Of a stretch of DNA of 44,607 bases, positions 25,660-33,651 are shown piece by piece. Each line of letters opens with the position of its first letter. The first letter of the stretch is position 1. Both the position numbers and the translations under genes were made by a program. Source of the DNA: Akkermansia sp. (lineage in GTDB: Bacteria; Verrucomicrobiota; Verrucomicrobiia; Verrucomicrobiales; Akkermansiaceae); NCBI GenBank assembly GCA_017555025.1, contig JAFZHC010000068.1, positions 1-44,607 on the forward strand, written 5' to 3'. The notes beneath the pieces are model-generated. The model was not told the DNA's origin and did not search any database. It saw nothing but the letters and a program-made list of their open reading frames with translations.

Positions 25660-27666
25660 TTACAGCTTTTCGGCGTGAGCCACGATGTTGGGCACATTCA
25701 TGCCGAGCTCGCTGAGCACAACATCTCCGGGGGCGGAGAAGCCGTAGGAGTCGATGCTGATGATGCTGCCTTCGGTGCCGACGTAACGGTACCACAGGTC
25801 GCTCTTGCCGGCCTCTACAGCAAGGCGGCGGGTGCAGGCGGCGGGCAGAACGCTCTCGCGGTACTCAGCGTTCTGGCGGTTGAAGCGCCACATAGAGGGC
25901 ATGGAAACCACACGCACATCCGGGCCGAGCTGCTTGGCAGCCTCGAGAGCGAGGATGACCTCAGAACCGCTGGCGATAATGATGCGGCCGGGCTGCTCGG
26001 TCTGCTCCTTGAGGGCGATGTATGCACCCTTCAGCGTACCCTGGCGGCGCTCCTCTACGCTGATAGCATGTACGGAAGTGAGGCTGGGGATGTTCTGACG
26101 AGTGAGGATGAGGGCGGTGGGGCCATCCTTACGCTCCATGGCGCACATCCAGGCACCGGCGGCTTCTTCCTCATCGGCGGGGCGCACAACATCGAGATTG
26201 GGGATGATGCGCAGACCGGTCACCGTCTCCACAGGCTGGTGGGTCGGGCCGTCTTCACCCACGGCTACGGAGTCGTGCGTGAGTACATAGGTAACAGGCA
26301 GGTGCGACAGCGCAGCCACGCGGATGGAGGCTCGCATGTAGTCCACGAATACGCAGAAAGTACCGGCGGATACGCGGAACAGACCATCGTAGGCGATACC
26401 GTTGCAGATGGCAGCCATAGCGTGCTCACGGATGCCGAACCAGAAGTTGCGACCGGTGTAGTTATCGGCACCGAAATCGCCGCCGTTCTTCAGGTAATTC
26501 TTATTGGAGGAGAAGAGGTCAGCGCTGGTGGAGAGCAGGCCGGGGCACTTGTCGGCGATGGCGTTCTGAGCTACGGCGCCGGAGGAACGGGTGGCCTCCT
26601 TGCAGCCCTCGGCAAAAGCAGGAATCATGGCGCTGCTCACCTCAGGAGTCAGGCCGTTAACTGCCAAATCGATGCCGCCGTCGAGCTCGGCTGCCTTGTC
26701 GGGGTTGGCTGCACGCCAAGCCTCGTAGGTGGCCATCCACTCGGCGTAAGCAGCCTCGCGCTCGGCTTTCTTGCCGGCCATGTAGGCGCGTACCTCGTCG
26801 CTCACATAGTAGCGTTGGTCAGTGGGCAGCCCCCAGTTGGCGTGGGCCTCTGCCCACAGCTTGGCGCCACCTTCACCGTGACCCTTGGTGGTACCTTCAA
26901 AGCCGGGAACACCCTTGGCAATGACGGTCTTGGCGATGATGAGCTTGGGTCGGCCATTCTTCTCCAGACGGGCAGTACGCAGAGCGGTGCGCACCTGCTG
27001 CATGTCGTTGCCGTCGATTGTCACGGCATCCCAGCCCTGAGCGGTAAAGCAGGCGGCTACATCGTCCACCTGAGTTTTCTCGATGGGGGCGTCGAGGGTA
27101 ATGCCGTTGGCATCGTAGATGAGAATGAGGTTATCGAGCTTCAGGCAGCCGGCGATAGCAGCGGCCTCGCGGGAGATACCTTCCTCAATGCAACCGTCAC
27201 CGGCAAGGCAGTAGACGTTCTGGTTGAAGATTTCGTGCTCGGGAGTGTTGTAACGAGCAGCAGCATGTTTGGCGGAAATTGCGAAACCAACAGCATTGGC
27301 GATACCCTGACCGAGCGGGCCTGTGGTGCATTCTACACCGGGGCAGCAGCCGTACTCGGGGTGGCCGGGGGTGTTGGAACCCTTGGAACGGAAAGCCTTC
27401 ACATCATCCATGCTGACGCCGAAGCCGCTCAGGTGCAGCCAGCCGTACAGGAACATGGAGCCGTGACCACCGGAAAGCACAAAGCGGTCGCGGTTGAGCC
27501 AGCGCGGCTCGGAGGGGTTAACATTCAGAAGCTCACCGTACAATACGGCGCCGATTTCTGCACAGCCAATGGGCAGGCCCATGTGGCCAGATGCTTTGTC
27601 AAAAATAGCATCAATGGCAAGACCTTTTGCTTCGTTGGCTGCTTTCTGAAGAATTTCCGTGTTCAT
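25660..27666 (-). CDS. tkt: Transketolase
   Basis: This TPP enzyme moves two-carbon ketol units between sugar phosphates in the non-oxidative pentose phosphate pathway. The 668 residues match the bacterial family. Landmarks are SGHMGLPIG (26-34, His28), GGHGSMFLY (66-74, His68), GPLGQG (116-121), the TPP/Mg motif GDGCIEEG (156-163) with N187, and the catalytic-glutamate region FWFGIREHAM in the pyrimidine domain. It is monocistronic with a near-leaderless promoter and a shared terminator. Strong codon bias indicates high expression. Identity is secure. Confidence 0.97.
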   Translation of the reverse strand: MNTEILQKAANEAKGLAIDAIFDKASGHMGLPIGCAEIGAVLYGELLNVNPSEPRWLNRDRFVLSGGHGSMFLYGWLHLSGFGVSMDDVKAFRSKGSNTPGHPEYGCCPGVECTTGPLGQGIANAVGFAISAKHAAARYNTPEHEIFNQNVYCLAGDGCIEEGISREAAAIAGCLKLDNLILIYDANGITLDAPIEKTQVDDVAACFTAQGWDAVTIDGNDMQQVRTALRTARLEKNGRPKLIIAKTVIAKGVPGFEGTTKGHGEGGAKLWAEAHANWGLPTDQRYYVSDEVRAYMAGKKAEREAAYAEWMATYEAWRAANPDKAAELDGGIDLAVNGLTPEVSSAMIPAFAEGCKEATRSSGAVAQNAIADKCPGLLSTSADLFSSNKNYLKNGGDFGADNYTGRNFWFGIREHAMAAICNGIAYDGLFRVSAGTFCVFVDYMRASIRVAALSHLPVTYVLTHDSVAVGEDGPTHQPVETVTGLRIIPNLDVVRPADEEEAAGAWMCAMERKDGPTALILTRQNIPSLTSVHAISVEERRQGTLKGAYIALKEQTEQPGRIIIASGSEVILALEAAKQLGPDVRVVSMPSMWRFNRQNAEYRESVLPAACTRRLAVEAGKSDLWYRYVGTEGSIISIDSYGFSAPGDVVLSELGMNVPNIVAHAEKL

Positions 27667-28031
27667 GCGCGTTTATTGTAGCACAAATAACGCATTTGTA
27701 AAGCCATAAACGCCCGCTGATTGGCGTAATTGGCAAAAAAGAGAGTGGGTTTGTTGCTTTTTGACAGCCTTGCCAAAGGTGAACGCGGCAGAAGTCTGCC
27801 CGGTTTGCTGGGTGCCGGTTATCTTTGTTATGTGTGCTGTAGGTGCTTTGATATTTCGGACTTTCATGATAAGTTCGTTGTAGTCTGTTTGCGTGTTTGT
27901 GCTGCGTTATAAAGCGTGTCAGTAAAATGTTATATTTGAAAATAACCTGTACATTTGTTATTGTGTATTGTATATTTCTTTTCGTTCCCTCTGAGTTGAG
28001 GAATTAATACAACCTGATTTGAATTAATAAT
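27667..28031. other. Divergent tkt/autotransporter intergenic region
   Basis: This 365-bp region has the tkt promoter at its left end. The right third (27925-28031) is AT-rich with several TATATT-like sequences that may hold the autotransporter promoter, but no single one has a convincing -35. No gene, hairpin or repeat is evident in the middle. Confidence 0.45.
27675..27702 (-). promoter_or_regulatory. tkt promoter, leaderless placement
   Basis: Minus strand: -35 TTTACA (27697-27702), 16-bp spacer, extended -10 TGC-TACAAT (27675-27680), then 8 nt to the ATG at 27666. Confidence 0.7.
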
Positions 28032-30410
28032 ATGAAAAATACCAAATTTTTGCAGACGATATTGTCGTTGCTGGTGTTGGCTGCTCCGGTTTATGCCTCC
28101 GGCAGCAATTACACTACATATTCAACTTTTAATCACAGCTTTGCTGATGGTAAGGTAACTATCGTTGCCGGTGAGGGTGATTATAGTGCATTCGATATGT
28201 ACAATTCTCCTGCGTACGGTAATTATTCTGCGGATAATGGCGTTATCATGGGCGGTTCTCCTAATGGGGAGGTGGGTAGTAGCCCCACTCAGAATGCCGG
28301 CGTGAAGACTGTCTCTCTGACGATTGACGGGGCTACCGGTATTAAAAAAGTTCTGGGTGTAGGCTTCAGAAGCAGCAACGTTTCGGATCTTGTCGAGATT
28401 GTAATGAATAGCGGCACGGTAACGGGCAGCATTATCGGTGGTGTGGACTATCCCAGCGGCGGCAATGCCGTGGCATCGGGCACACATCCCTTTGCAGCTA
28501 AGACCGGCGACATTAAGATTACGGTTAACGGTGGTACTGTAGGTGAGATTCGTGGCGGTAACAATGCTTCTTCCTCCCTTGTAAAGGATGCTCTTGCCGG
28601 GCTGGATGATGAGGCTTATGCTGCTCTCATGGCTGAGAAGCCCTGGTCGGTAGGTGGTAATATTACCATTGAAGTTCATGGCGGTACAGTAGGTGAAATT
28701 CAGGCAGCCGGTGGTTCCAGCCATTCTGTGGATGGTGATGTGAACATTCTGGTTGATGGCGGTGAGGTGACCGGTGATATCGTTGCCGGCCCCCAGAATA
28801 TCTATGCTGAGGTAGGCGGTTCAGTTAACCTGAAGGTGACCGGTGATGCCAAGGTGGGTGGCGACATCTTAGGGGCTCACATTGATGATGGTCGTAGTAC
28901 GGATAAGGCCAACTCTAACGGTGTTTTATATCCCGATGCTCCGGCTCCTACTGTTGTGAATGACGTATACATGGAAATCAGCGGCAATGCCGTGGTTGAA
29001 GGTAATGTCTATGCTGCCGGTAATGAGGGTAACGTGGAGGGCAACACCGTTGTTTCTCTGCAGGACAACGCAGAGGTGAAGGGAACGGTGTCCGGCGGCG
29101 GCATTAATGGTGCCACCGTAGGCAAGACTTCTACCCTGCTGGTAGGTACGGCTGATAAGGCATATACCGGTTCTGTAGGCGATGTTGTCGGCTTCAATCA
29201 GGTTATTGTGACGGAAGGCTCCTCCCTCACGGTAACGGAGGGTAACGTATTCGGTACCGGTAAGCAGATTATCACTCTTTCTGCTGAGAACCTGCGCAAG
29301 GCTGCTGTAAGCGGTGCTCACGCCGATGTGGAAGGGCAGCTCAGCATGACTCTTCTCTCCAACGGTAAACTGGCAACCGGTAAGTACATGCTGGTGCAGA
29401 GTGACTCGACTCCTACCGGTTGGAGCGCAGATAGCGTGACGGTTGATGGTATTGCCGGTTACAATGACCTGATGTGGCAGGGTAATGTGCTTTACCTTAT
29501 CTATGCTGCTGTCAATCCGCAGATTGGTAATGCAGCCAACTGGGGCGTATTTAAGTCCTCACAGGCATTTGTCAGCACGCTGAGAGGTAAGCATGCCAAC
29601 GCCGTGACTTTGGATGCTCCTGCCTCCGGCAAGGCGGCTCTGCCCGCAGTTGCTTCTTACGGCAAGACGATTGCTTGGGGGGCTGTGTATGGCCATGGTT
29701 CTCGCATTAGTTCTGTAGGTGCAGATTACAGCCTGTATGGTGCAGCCATTGGTGCAGAGCGCCGCATGTCCGCCCGTAGCAGCCTGGGTGTGGCTTTGGG
29801 CTATGATTGGGGCCGAGTGTCTCCCTTTACTGAAAGCGCTGTGAAGCAGGAGACCCTGCACCTGGCACTTTATGGCAGCGCCGGTTCCTGGAACCTTGGC
29901 AAGGGCTCTGTGTCGGTTGACTGGTCTCTGGCTTATGGCGATACCACCTCCGAGCATGATGAGATTGCCGAAGATTGGGAGCAGGAAAGCCTTCAGGCTG
30001 ATGTGCGTGCTACCTACAGCCGCTCTATCAATAACCGCACGGTGGGTTCTGCCTTTGTGGGCATGCAGTACTATGCTCATGAGTCGGATACGGTTGACGG
30101 TATGGATATCTCCTCCATGCAGAACCTGCGCATGATGCTTGGTGGCGGTCTGAGCTACCTGCTGACTCCGCGCACCACGGTATGGGGTGAGCTTGCTCTT
30201 TATCGTGACCTGATGCGCCATAACTCTAAGGTAAGCATCGGTGGTAAGGCATTTAAGGGTACTAACCCCGGCCGTACCGGTGCTATGCTGAGCGTGGGTG
30301 CTGATTATGAAATTAATAACCGCTGGAGTGCTCAGGGTGGCTACACTTTCGATGCTGCTGAAGACAGCAACGAGCACAATGTAAATGCCGGCGTCATTTA
30401 CAAGTTCTGA
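28032..30410 (+). CDS. Autotransporter with C-terminal beta-barrel
   Basis: The 792-residue type V secretion protein has a signal peptide (about 1-22, ending PVYASG). The passenger (about 24-520) has recurring motifs such as ITVNGGTVGEI, ITIEVHGGTVGEI, VNILVDGGEVTGDI and VYMEISGNAVVEGNV, which look like the rungs of a right-handed beta-helix. A C-terminal autotransporter barrel (about 540-792, beginning near GKTIAWGAVYGHG) ends in the aromatic residue expected of outer-membrane proteins (IYKF). It has no PEP-CTERM tail, so it uses a different surface route from the two PEP-CTERM proteins in the window. Adhesion is a common role, but nothing here is specific. A long perfect terminator follows. 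Confidence 0.88.
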   Translation: MKNTKFLQTILSLLVLAAPVYASGSNYTTYSTFNHSFADGKVTIVAGEGDYSAFDMYNSPAYGNYSADNGVIMGGSPNGEVGSSPTQNAGVKTVSLTIDGATGIKKVLGVGFRSSNVSDLVEIVMNSGTVTGSIIGGVDYPSGGNAVASGTHPFAAKTGDIKITVNGGTVGEIRGGNNASSSLVKDALAGLDDEAYAALMAEKPWSVGGNITIEVHGGTVGEIQAAGGSSHSVDGDVNILVDGGEVTGDIVAGPQNIYAEVGGSVNLKVTGDAKVGGDILGAHIDDGRSTDKANSNGVLYPDAPAPTVVNDVYMEISGNAVVEGNVYAAGNEGNVEGNTVVSLQDNAEVKGTVSGGGINGATVGKTSTLLVGTADKAYTGSVGDVVGFNQVIVTEGSSLTVTEGNVFGTGKQIITLSAENLRKAAVSGAHADVEGQLSMTLLSNGKLATGKYMLVQSDSTPTGWSADSVTVDGIAGYNDLMWQGNVLYLIYAAVNPQIGNAANWGVFKSSQAFVSTLRGKHANAVTLDAPASGKAALPAVASYGKTIAWGAVYGHGSRISSVGADYSLYGAAIGAERRMSARSSLGVALGYDWGRVSPFTESAVKQETLHLALYGSAGSWNLGKGSVSVDWSLAYGDTTSEHDEIAEDWEQESLQADVRATYSRSINNRTVGSAFVGMQYYAHESDTVDGMDISSMQNLRMMLGGGLSYLLTPRTTVWGELALYRDLMRHNSKVSIGGKAFKGTNPGRTGAMLSVGADYEINNRWSAQGGYTFDAAEDSNEHNVNAGVIYKF

Positions 30411-30430
30411 TAAACTGAACACAATCCTGT

Positions 30431-30473
30431 AACATTGCCGGATATCCTTTCGGGGATATCCGGCAATGTTTTG
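30431..30473 (+). terminator. Intrinsic terminator of the autotransporter gene
   Basis: A 17-bp perfect stem (30431-30447 with 30454-30470; core CCGGATATCC) with a 6-nt TTTCGG loop and a short T-tract. Confidence 0.88.
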
Positions 30474-30530
30474 TACGACCGCCGCGATATGCGTACTGCG
30501 GTGAAAGTCCGCGAGGGGCTGCGTTTTTAA

Positions 30531-30564
30531 GGAAAAGCCCGGAGCTTGCATGCCCCGGGCTTCT
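30531..30564 (-). terminator. Intrinsic terminator of the TRL-like lipoprotein gene
   Basis: Minus strand: AAGCCCGG (30555-30562) pairs with CCGGGCTT (30535-30542), followed by TTCCTT. Confidence 0.65.
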
Positions 30565-30593
30565 CGTGAATGGTGTAAATCTATACGGGTGTA

Positions 30594-30902
30594 TTAGTTG
30601 CCACGTACTGTGGTGGTGTAGGTGGTGTAGAGACCAAGGATGCTGTCAACCTTGGCATCAACGGAAGAAACGGTGGTAATACCGCCGTTCTTCTTGGCGG
30701 CCTCGATGGAGGCATCACCCTCGGACCACAGACCAAGATAAGTAGTGCTGGTAGCCGTACCTACCTTGCTGCTGCCGGCAGCAGAGGTAACAGCCACAGG
30801 CAGAGAGGTGTTGGTATAGATAGCACCAATGACGGGAGCTCCACAGCTGCTGAGGATAAAGGCAGATGCTGTAAGCACAATGGATGCGAATGCGTTTTTC
30901 AT
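30594..30902 (-). CDS. TRL-like family lipoprotein
   Basis: The 102-residue protein has a lipoprotein signal peptide with lipobox LSSC (Cys20). The mature part follows the TRL-like family: GAIYTNTSLPVAVTS, then KVGTATSTTYLGLWSEGDASIEAAKKNGGI and SVDAKVDSILGLYTTYTT (each quoted in part). The family name comes from a tRNA-associated locus in Helicobacter; its function is unknown. It is probably anchored to the outer membrane. The gene is monocistronic with its own terminator. Family assignment is from memory of the pattern and should be confirmed by profile search. Confidence 0.75.
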   Translation of the reverse strand: MKNAFASIVLTASAFILSSCGAPVIGAIYTNTSLPVAVTSAAGSSKVGTATSTTYLGLWSEGDASIEAAKKNGGITTVSSVDAKVDSILGLYTTYTTTVRGN

Positions 30903-31015
30903 GTTTGTATGTAATGTTATGTTTATTGTTACTTTGCCGGAAAAAGCACATTAAGCTCCTCCCGGAAACTTTTTCTTTTTTTATCACACTTGAGCATGCG
31001 ATAAGTTGTCAGACC

Positions 31016-31339
31016 TCAGAGTGGCAGCAAGTTGCTTGTTACATATTTTTTCCAGATGGAGTCGATATCTCCGGGCGCGGAGGATGTGAGCTTCTTGCCA
31101 TATTCTCCATTCTGCCACCAGGCAACCAGGTTAGCAGCGCAGGCAGCATAACACATCAAGTCATCAGCATCCCCATCCCATGGGGCATTTTTATTGGCAT
31201 CATACCAGCCTTCTTCCTTAGAAACGCCCGTAGCCCAGACAACGCCGGTTCTGGTTAGTTCGTCGAAAGTCGAAGCAGTAGCGGTTATGCCCCCAATCGC
31301 CGTTCCTAGTGTTAATGTTAAATAGTGAGTAAAATTCAT
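31016..31339 (-). pseudogene. Truncated IdeS/Mac-1-like cysteine protease
   Basis: The 107-residue product has a signal peptide (about 1-22). It then resembles the N-terminal part of IdeS/Mac-1 (C66) immunoglobulin-degrading proteases: VVWATGVSKEEGWYD (33-47) and DDLMCYAACAANLVAWW (59-75). In IdeS the matching DDLLCGAATAGNMLHWW holds the catalytic Cys, so Cys63 here is the candidate nucleophile. The reading frame stops at residue 107, whereas family members run past 300 residues, so the His and Asp of the catalytic site are missing. Neither other frame continues the protein in the 113 bp to the next gene, which points to a deletion. An intact promoter remains at 31360-31388. Family assignment is moderate. 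Confidence 0.6.
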
Positions 31340-31359
31340 TTAATGAAAAAGGCCACGAA

Positions 31360-31388
31360 ATTTTAGCAGAAATTATTTTGCATAACAA
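31360..31388 (-). promoter_or_regulatory. Promoter of the truncated protease gene
   Basis: Minus strand: -35 TTGTTA (31383-31388), 17-bp spacer, extended -10 TGC-TAAAAT (31360-31365), then a 20-nt gap to the ATG at 31339. Confidence 0.6.
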
Positions 31389-31477
31389 TAGAAATCATGT
31401 GGGCTGACATTTAAAATATGGAGTAAAAAGCCGCAGTCTTATTAAGAGAACGACTCAAAGTTAACCGGTATTTGCCA

Positions 31478-31506
31478 TTTACAAGGGCAGGTGATTTTTA
31501 TATAAT
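31478..31506 (+). promoter_or_regulatory. Small membrane protein gene promoter, near-leaderless
   Basis: -35 TTTACA (31478-31483), 17-bp spacer, perfect -10 TATAAT (31501-31506), then 9 nt to the ATG at 31516. Confidence 0.75.
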
Positions 31507-31515
31507 GTCCTTGTT

Positions 31516-31764
31516 ATGAATTTAAGCGAGTTGGCCTGGTTGTTGTTGTGTGTCGTATTTGTCATTGCTTTTGGTATGGCTGCTGTTTATTTCTATGTGG
31601 GCTTTTTTGCACGAATTTTCTTATTTGCTTTCATGTGTGGAGAGAAAGTTTGGCTGTTTGTTACCTGGCCGATTCGTCGCCTGTTTGCGCTGGTATTCCC
31701 CGGGAAAAAGAAGAGCAAGAATGAGGTGGCGATTTCTTGGGACGACGAGGATGATAGCTTTTGA
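31516..31764 (+). CDS. Small inner-membrane protein of unknown function
   Basis: The 82-residue protein has one long or two closely spaced hydrophobic segments (about 5-42, for example LLLCVVFVIAFGMAAVYFY). An amphipathic, basic stretch follows (WPIRRLFALVFPGKKKSK), and the tail is strongly acidic (WDDEDDSF). The promoter directly upstream is close to consensus, which supports a real gene. I recognise no family. A hairpin element starts 15 bp after the stop and may act as its terminator. Confidence 0.65.
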   Translation: MNLSELAWLLLCVVFVIAFGMAAVYFYVGFFARIFLFAFMCGEKVWLFVTWPIRRLFALVFPGKKKSKNEVAISWDDEDDSF

Positions 31765-31779
31765 TTCATCAAGCAGAGC

Positions 31780-31854
31780 GCCCCTCCGCGTCGCAACACG
31801 GAGGGGCACCCAACTTACTACCTTACGCGCCGAAGCGTCGCAATTTTAGACGCT
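31780..31854. repeat. Hairpin plus 15-nt conserved element, copy A
   Basis: The stem GCCCCTCCG/CGGAGGGGC (31780-31788 and 31799-31807) is followed 3 nt later by CAACTTACTACCTTA (31811-31825). A second stem AGCGTC/GACGCT follows (31834-31839 and 31849-31854). The same 15-mer next to a similar CCCCTC...GAGGGG hairpin occurs in copy B at 33527-33573. In copy A the 9-mer GCGTCGCAA appears twice (31788 and 31835). Confidence 0.6.
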
Positions 31855-31898
31855 CCTAGATGAATATAAGGAGCTTAATTTATTAAAAATCATATTAT

Positions 31899-31991
31899 AA
31901 GGATTTACTAAGCGTGCATAGGTGATATCGAAAAATCCTTTGCATACGCGCAATAATGAGTCAGAAGTCATCCGTACGGATGGCTTTTTTT
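31899..31991 (+). ncRNA. Candidate pseudoknotted small RNA with terminator
   Basis: Stem 1 pairs AAGGATTT (31899-31906) with AAATCCTT (31933-31940), perfectly. Stem 2 pairs GCGTGCA (31912-31918) with TGC-ACGC (31941-31949, 2-nt bulge). Stem 2 begins inside the loop of stem 1 and closes directly after it, which is H-type pseudoknot topology. A terminator follows at 31967-31991. No plus-strand gene lies within 130 bp upstream, and the downstream gene is on the other strand, so a free small RNA is possible. The promoter is unclear (AT-rich TATTAT near 31893). Confidence 0.33.
31967..31991 (+). terminator. Intrinsic terminator, plus strand
   Basis: GTCATCC (31967-31973) pairs with GGATGGC (31978-31984) with a GTAC loop, followed by seven T residues. 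It ends the candidate small RNA or read-through from the 31516 gene. Confidence 0.8.
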
Positions 31992-32003
31992 GTGTGTAAT
32001 AAG

Positions 32004-32037
32004 AAAAGCCGCTGCCCCATTTCTGAGGCAACGGCTG
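32004..32037 (-). terminator. Intrinsic terminator of the second PEP-CTERM gene
   Basis: Minus strand: AGCCGTTGCC (32027-32036) pairs with GGCAGCGGCT (32007-32016) with one G-U, followed by TTTCTT. Confidence 0.78.
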
Positions 32038-32086
32038 AATTTACATTTACCGAAAAATTGTTTTACTTGCGGCCTGTCTGGGCGTT

Positions 32087-33301
32087 TCAACGAGAAGCAC
32101 GGCGACGGCGTGCTGCAAGAGCCGCCAAAGCCAGCAAGCTAAGCGTAGCTGTGGTAGGCTCGGGGATGGTGCTTGTCACCACAGAGCCGTCACTGTTGTA
32201 GGAAACAGCCATTTCCTTTTCTGTACCTGTTTCATCTACCAGTGTTACAGAGAGCTTATCCAAGCCTTCCACGTTACCTGCTTCCGCGAAGACGGTAAGA
32301 CCCTCAGCGTTGTCAAGAGAAGCCACGCTCATGACGATATTAACATTTTCTGTCAATATCAAAGCCTCGCCGCGCAGGTCGATGACGTAATTGTCGGCAA
32401 CATAAATAGTGCCGCTGTTGAGTGTCATGGCGCCTGTTGTAACTGTAGTAACGGTGGAGGCCAATCCCTCCTCGGAAAGGGTAACTGCGCTCTCACCAAA
32501 ATAAATGGTGCCTCCATTCAAAATCAAATCACCTGTTTGACAGTCACCCAAGAACTGGAGCGTGCCGGAGTTCATTGTGATGCCAGATGTGATGGCTGCT
32601 TCTTCAAGTGTCAACGTGCCGTTTTCTACGGTGATGTCGCCAAGGTCTATAGTCCCTTCAATAGGCTTCGAACCCCAGAAAGGGTCATATGTGTTAATAA
32701 TATTGATAGCGCCGCTATTCAATGTGATGCCGTCCATAGTTGCATAGTATTTCACGTTGAGCGTGCCACCGTTAATCACTGTATTCATGTTCTTGATGGA
32801 ACCAGCTGCGCTTTTGGTCGGATTGCCGATTAAAAGTTCCGCATTTTTACCAACTTCGAAAGTTCCTTTTTCTGTGCCGCTTGATTGGATACAACCACCT
32901 CCCGAGGTGAGGTGGACTTGAGCTGAGGAACCTTCAGCAGCCGAAACTTTGAAGTTGTTGGTTTTTATCGTGCCAAATATCGTAAAACCTCGTCTAATCT
33001 CGTTTGCTGTTTCGCTAATAAATTCAACAGATTCGGTCTCAAGGGTAGAACCCATTTGAAGCTGGCTGCCGTTGCCACTTGTTAAATTTGACACGATGGT
33101 AGTGTTTCCATTAACGATAAGAGTACCGCCTTTAGCATCTGTGCTATTTCCGCCTGCTATCGTAAGGCGGTTAGTGGCCAAATCACCTTCTATTGTTTTT
33201 GTCTCAGTCTTTGAAACTGTTAAGTCTGATATTTCAACAGCCTGCGCTACACAAGTAACACAAGCAGCAAGGAGTGCGCTGAGAAAGAGTTTGTTTTTCA
33301 T
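32087..33301 (-). CDS. PEP-CTERM protein with autotransporter-type beta-helix repeats
   Basis: The 404-residue protein has a signal peptide (MKNKLFLSALLAACVTCVAQAVE). Its body repeats a Leu-Asn-Ser/Gly-Gly pattern (TLNSGAINI, TMNSGTLQFLG, ILNGGTIYFGE, TLNSGTIYV) typical of autotransporter-associated beta-helix rungs. There is no C-terminal beta-barrel; it ends in PEPTTATLSLLALAA followed by LAARRRRASR. This PEP-CTERM tail is almost the same as in the 7216-7947 gene, at DNA level too. Sorting by an exosortase-like system is inferred. It is probably a surface or envelope protein. Its promoter is not clear. Confidence 0.8.
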   Translation of the reverse strand: MKNKLFLSALLAACVTCVAQAVEISDLTVSKTETKTIEGDLATNRLTIAGGNSTDAKGGTLIVNGNTTIVSNLTSGNGSQLQMGSTLETESVEFISETANEIRRGFTIFGTIKTNNFKVSAAEGSSAQVHLTSGGGCIQSSGTEKGTFEVGKNAELLIGNPTKSAAGSIKNMNTVINGGTLNVKYYATMDGITLNSGAINIINTYDPFWGSKPIEGTIDLGDITVENGTLTLEEAAITSGITMNSGTLQFLGDCQTGDLILNGGTIYFGESAVTLSEEGLASTVTTVTTGAMTLNSGTIYVADNYVIDLRGEALILTENVNIVMSVASLDNAEGLTVFAEAGNVEGLDKLSVTLVDETGTEKEMAVSYNSDGSVVTSTIPEPTTATLSLLALAALAARRRRASR

Positions 33302-33523
33302 AGTAAAATCAAAGTATGCGCGTGTATCTTATCAATCGGGGGGGGTAGTCAAGCACAAAGTGTAATTATGACGAGATTAATGTGTTGTGACGATTTGTGT
33401 GACAAACGGAGGGTATCCAAGTGGGGCATTGATGGCGAAGTTTGAAAATTCTGTCACCAATTTGTCACAATTTTAACTATAAAAAAGTGAGTCGAATTTA
33501 TAAAATATTGGAAATGAATAATC

Positions 33524-33556
33524 AAAACACCCCTCGGGTATCCGCCCGAGGGGTGT
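33524..33556 (-). terminator. Intrinsic terminator downstream of sdaA
   Basis: A perfect 12-bp stem ACACCCCTCGGG/CCCGAGGGGTGT with a 6-nt loop is followed on the minus strand by TTTTGAT. It is the first clear terminator after the kbl-sdaA genes. Confidence 0.82.
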
Positions 33557-33651
33557 TTCAACTTACTACCTTATGAAACTCAGCCGCTCTCTGAGTGCGA
33601 CCTTCGCGCTCTCTCCTTCACGGAGGCCGCCGGCGGCTGATATAGTAGTAA
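33524..33651 (-). ncRNA. Candidate structured RNA ending in a terminator, copy B of hairpin element
   Basis: On the minus strand, outer arms TTACTAC (33645-33651) and GTAGTAA (33563-33569) and inner arms TCAGCCGC (33633-33640) and GCGGCTGA (33580-33587) pair as nested helices. They enclose two small hairpins (CTCC-GGAG and GCG-CGC). The 15-mer TAAGGTAGTAAGTTG follows, then a 12-bp hairpin (33527-33538 with 33545-33556) ending in TTTT. It may be a separate RNA or the structured 3' UTR of sdaA, whose stop is 110 bp upstream. A short open frame also crosses it and ends within the 15-mer. Confidence 0.38.

Noticed and set aside
30476..30530. GC-rich stretch between two terminators as a small RNA
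   Set aside because: It has only a 4-bp GCGG/CCGC hairpin and lies between two facing terminators with no promoter, so there is no support for an RNA gene.
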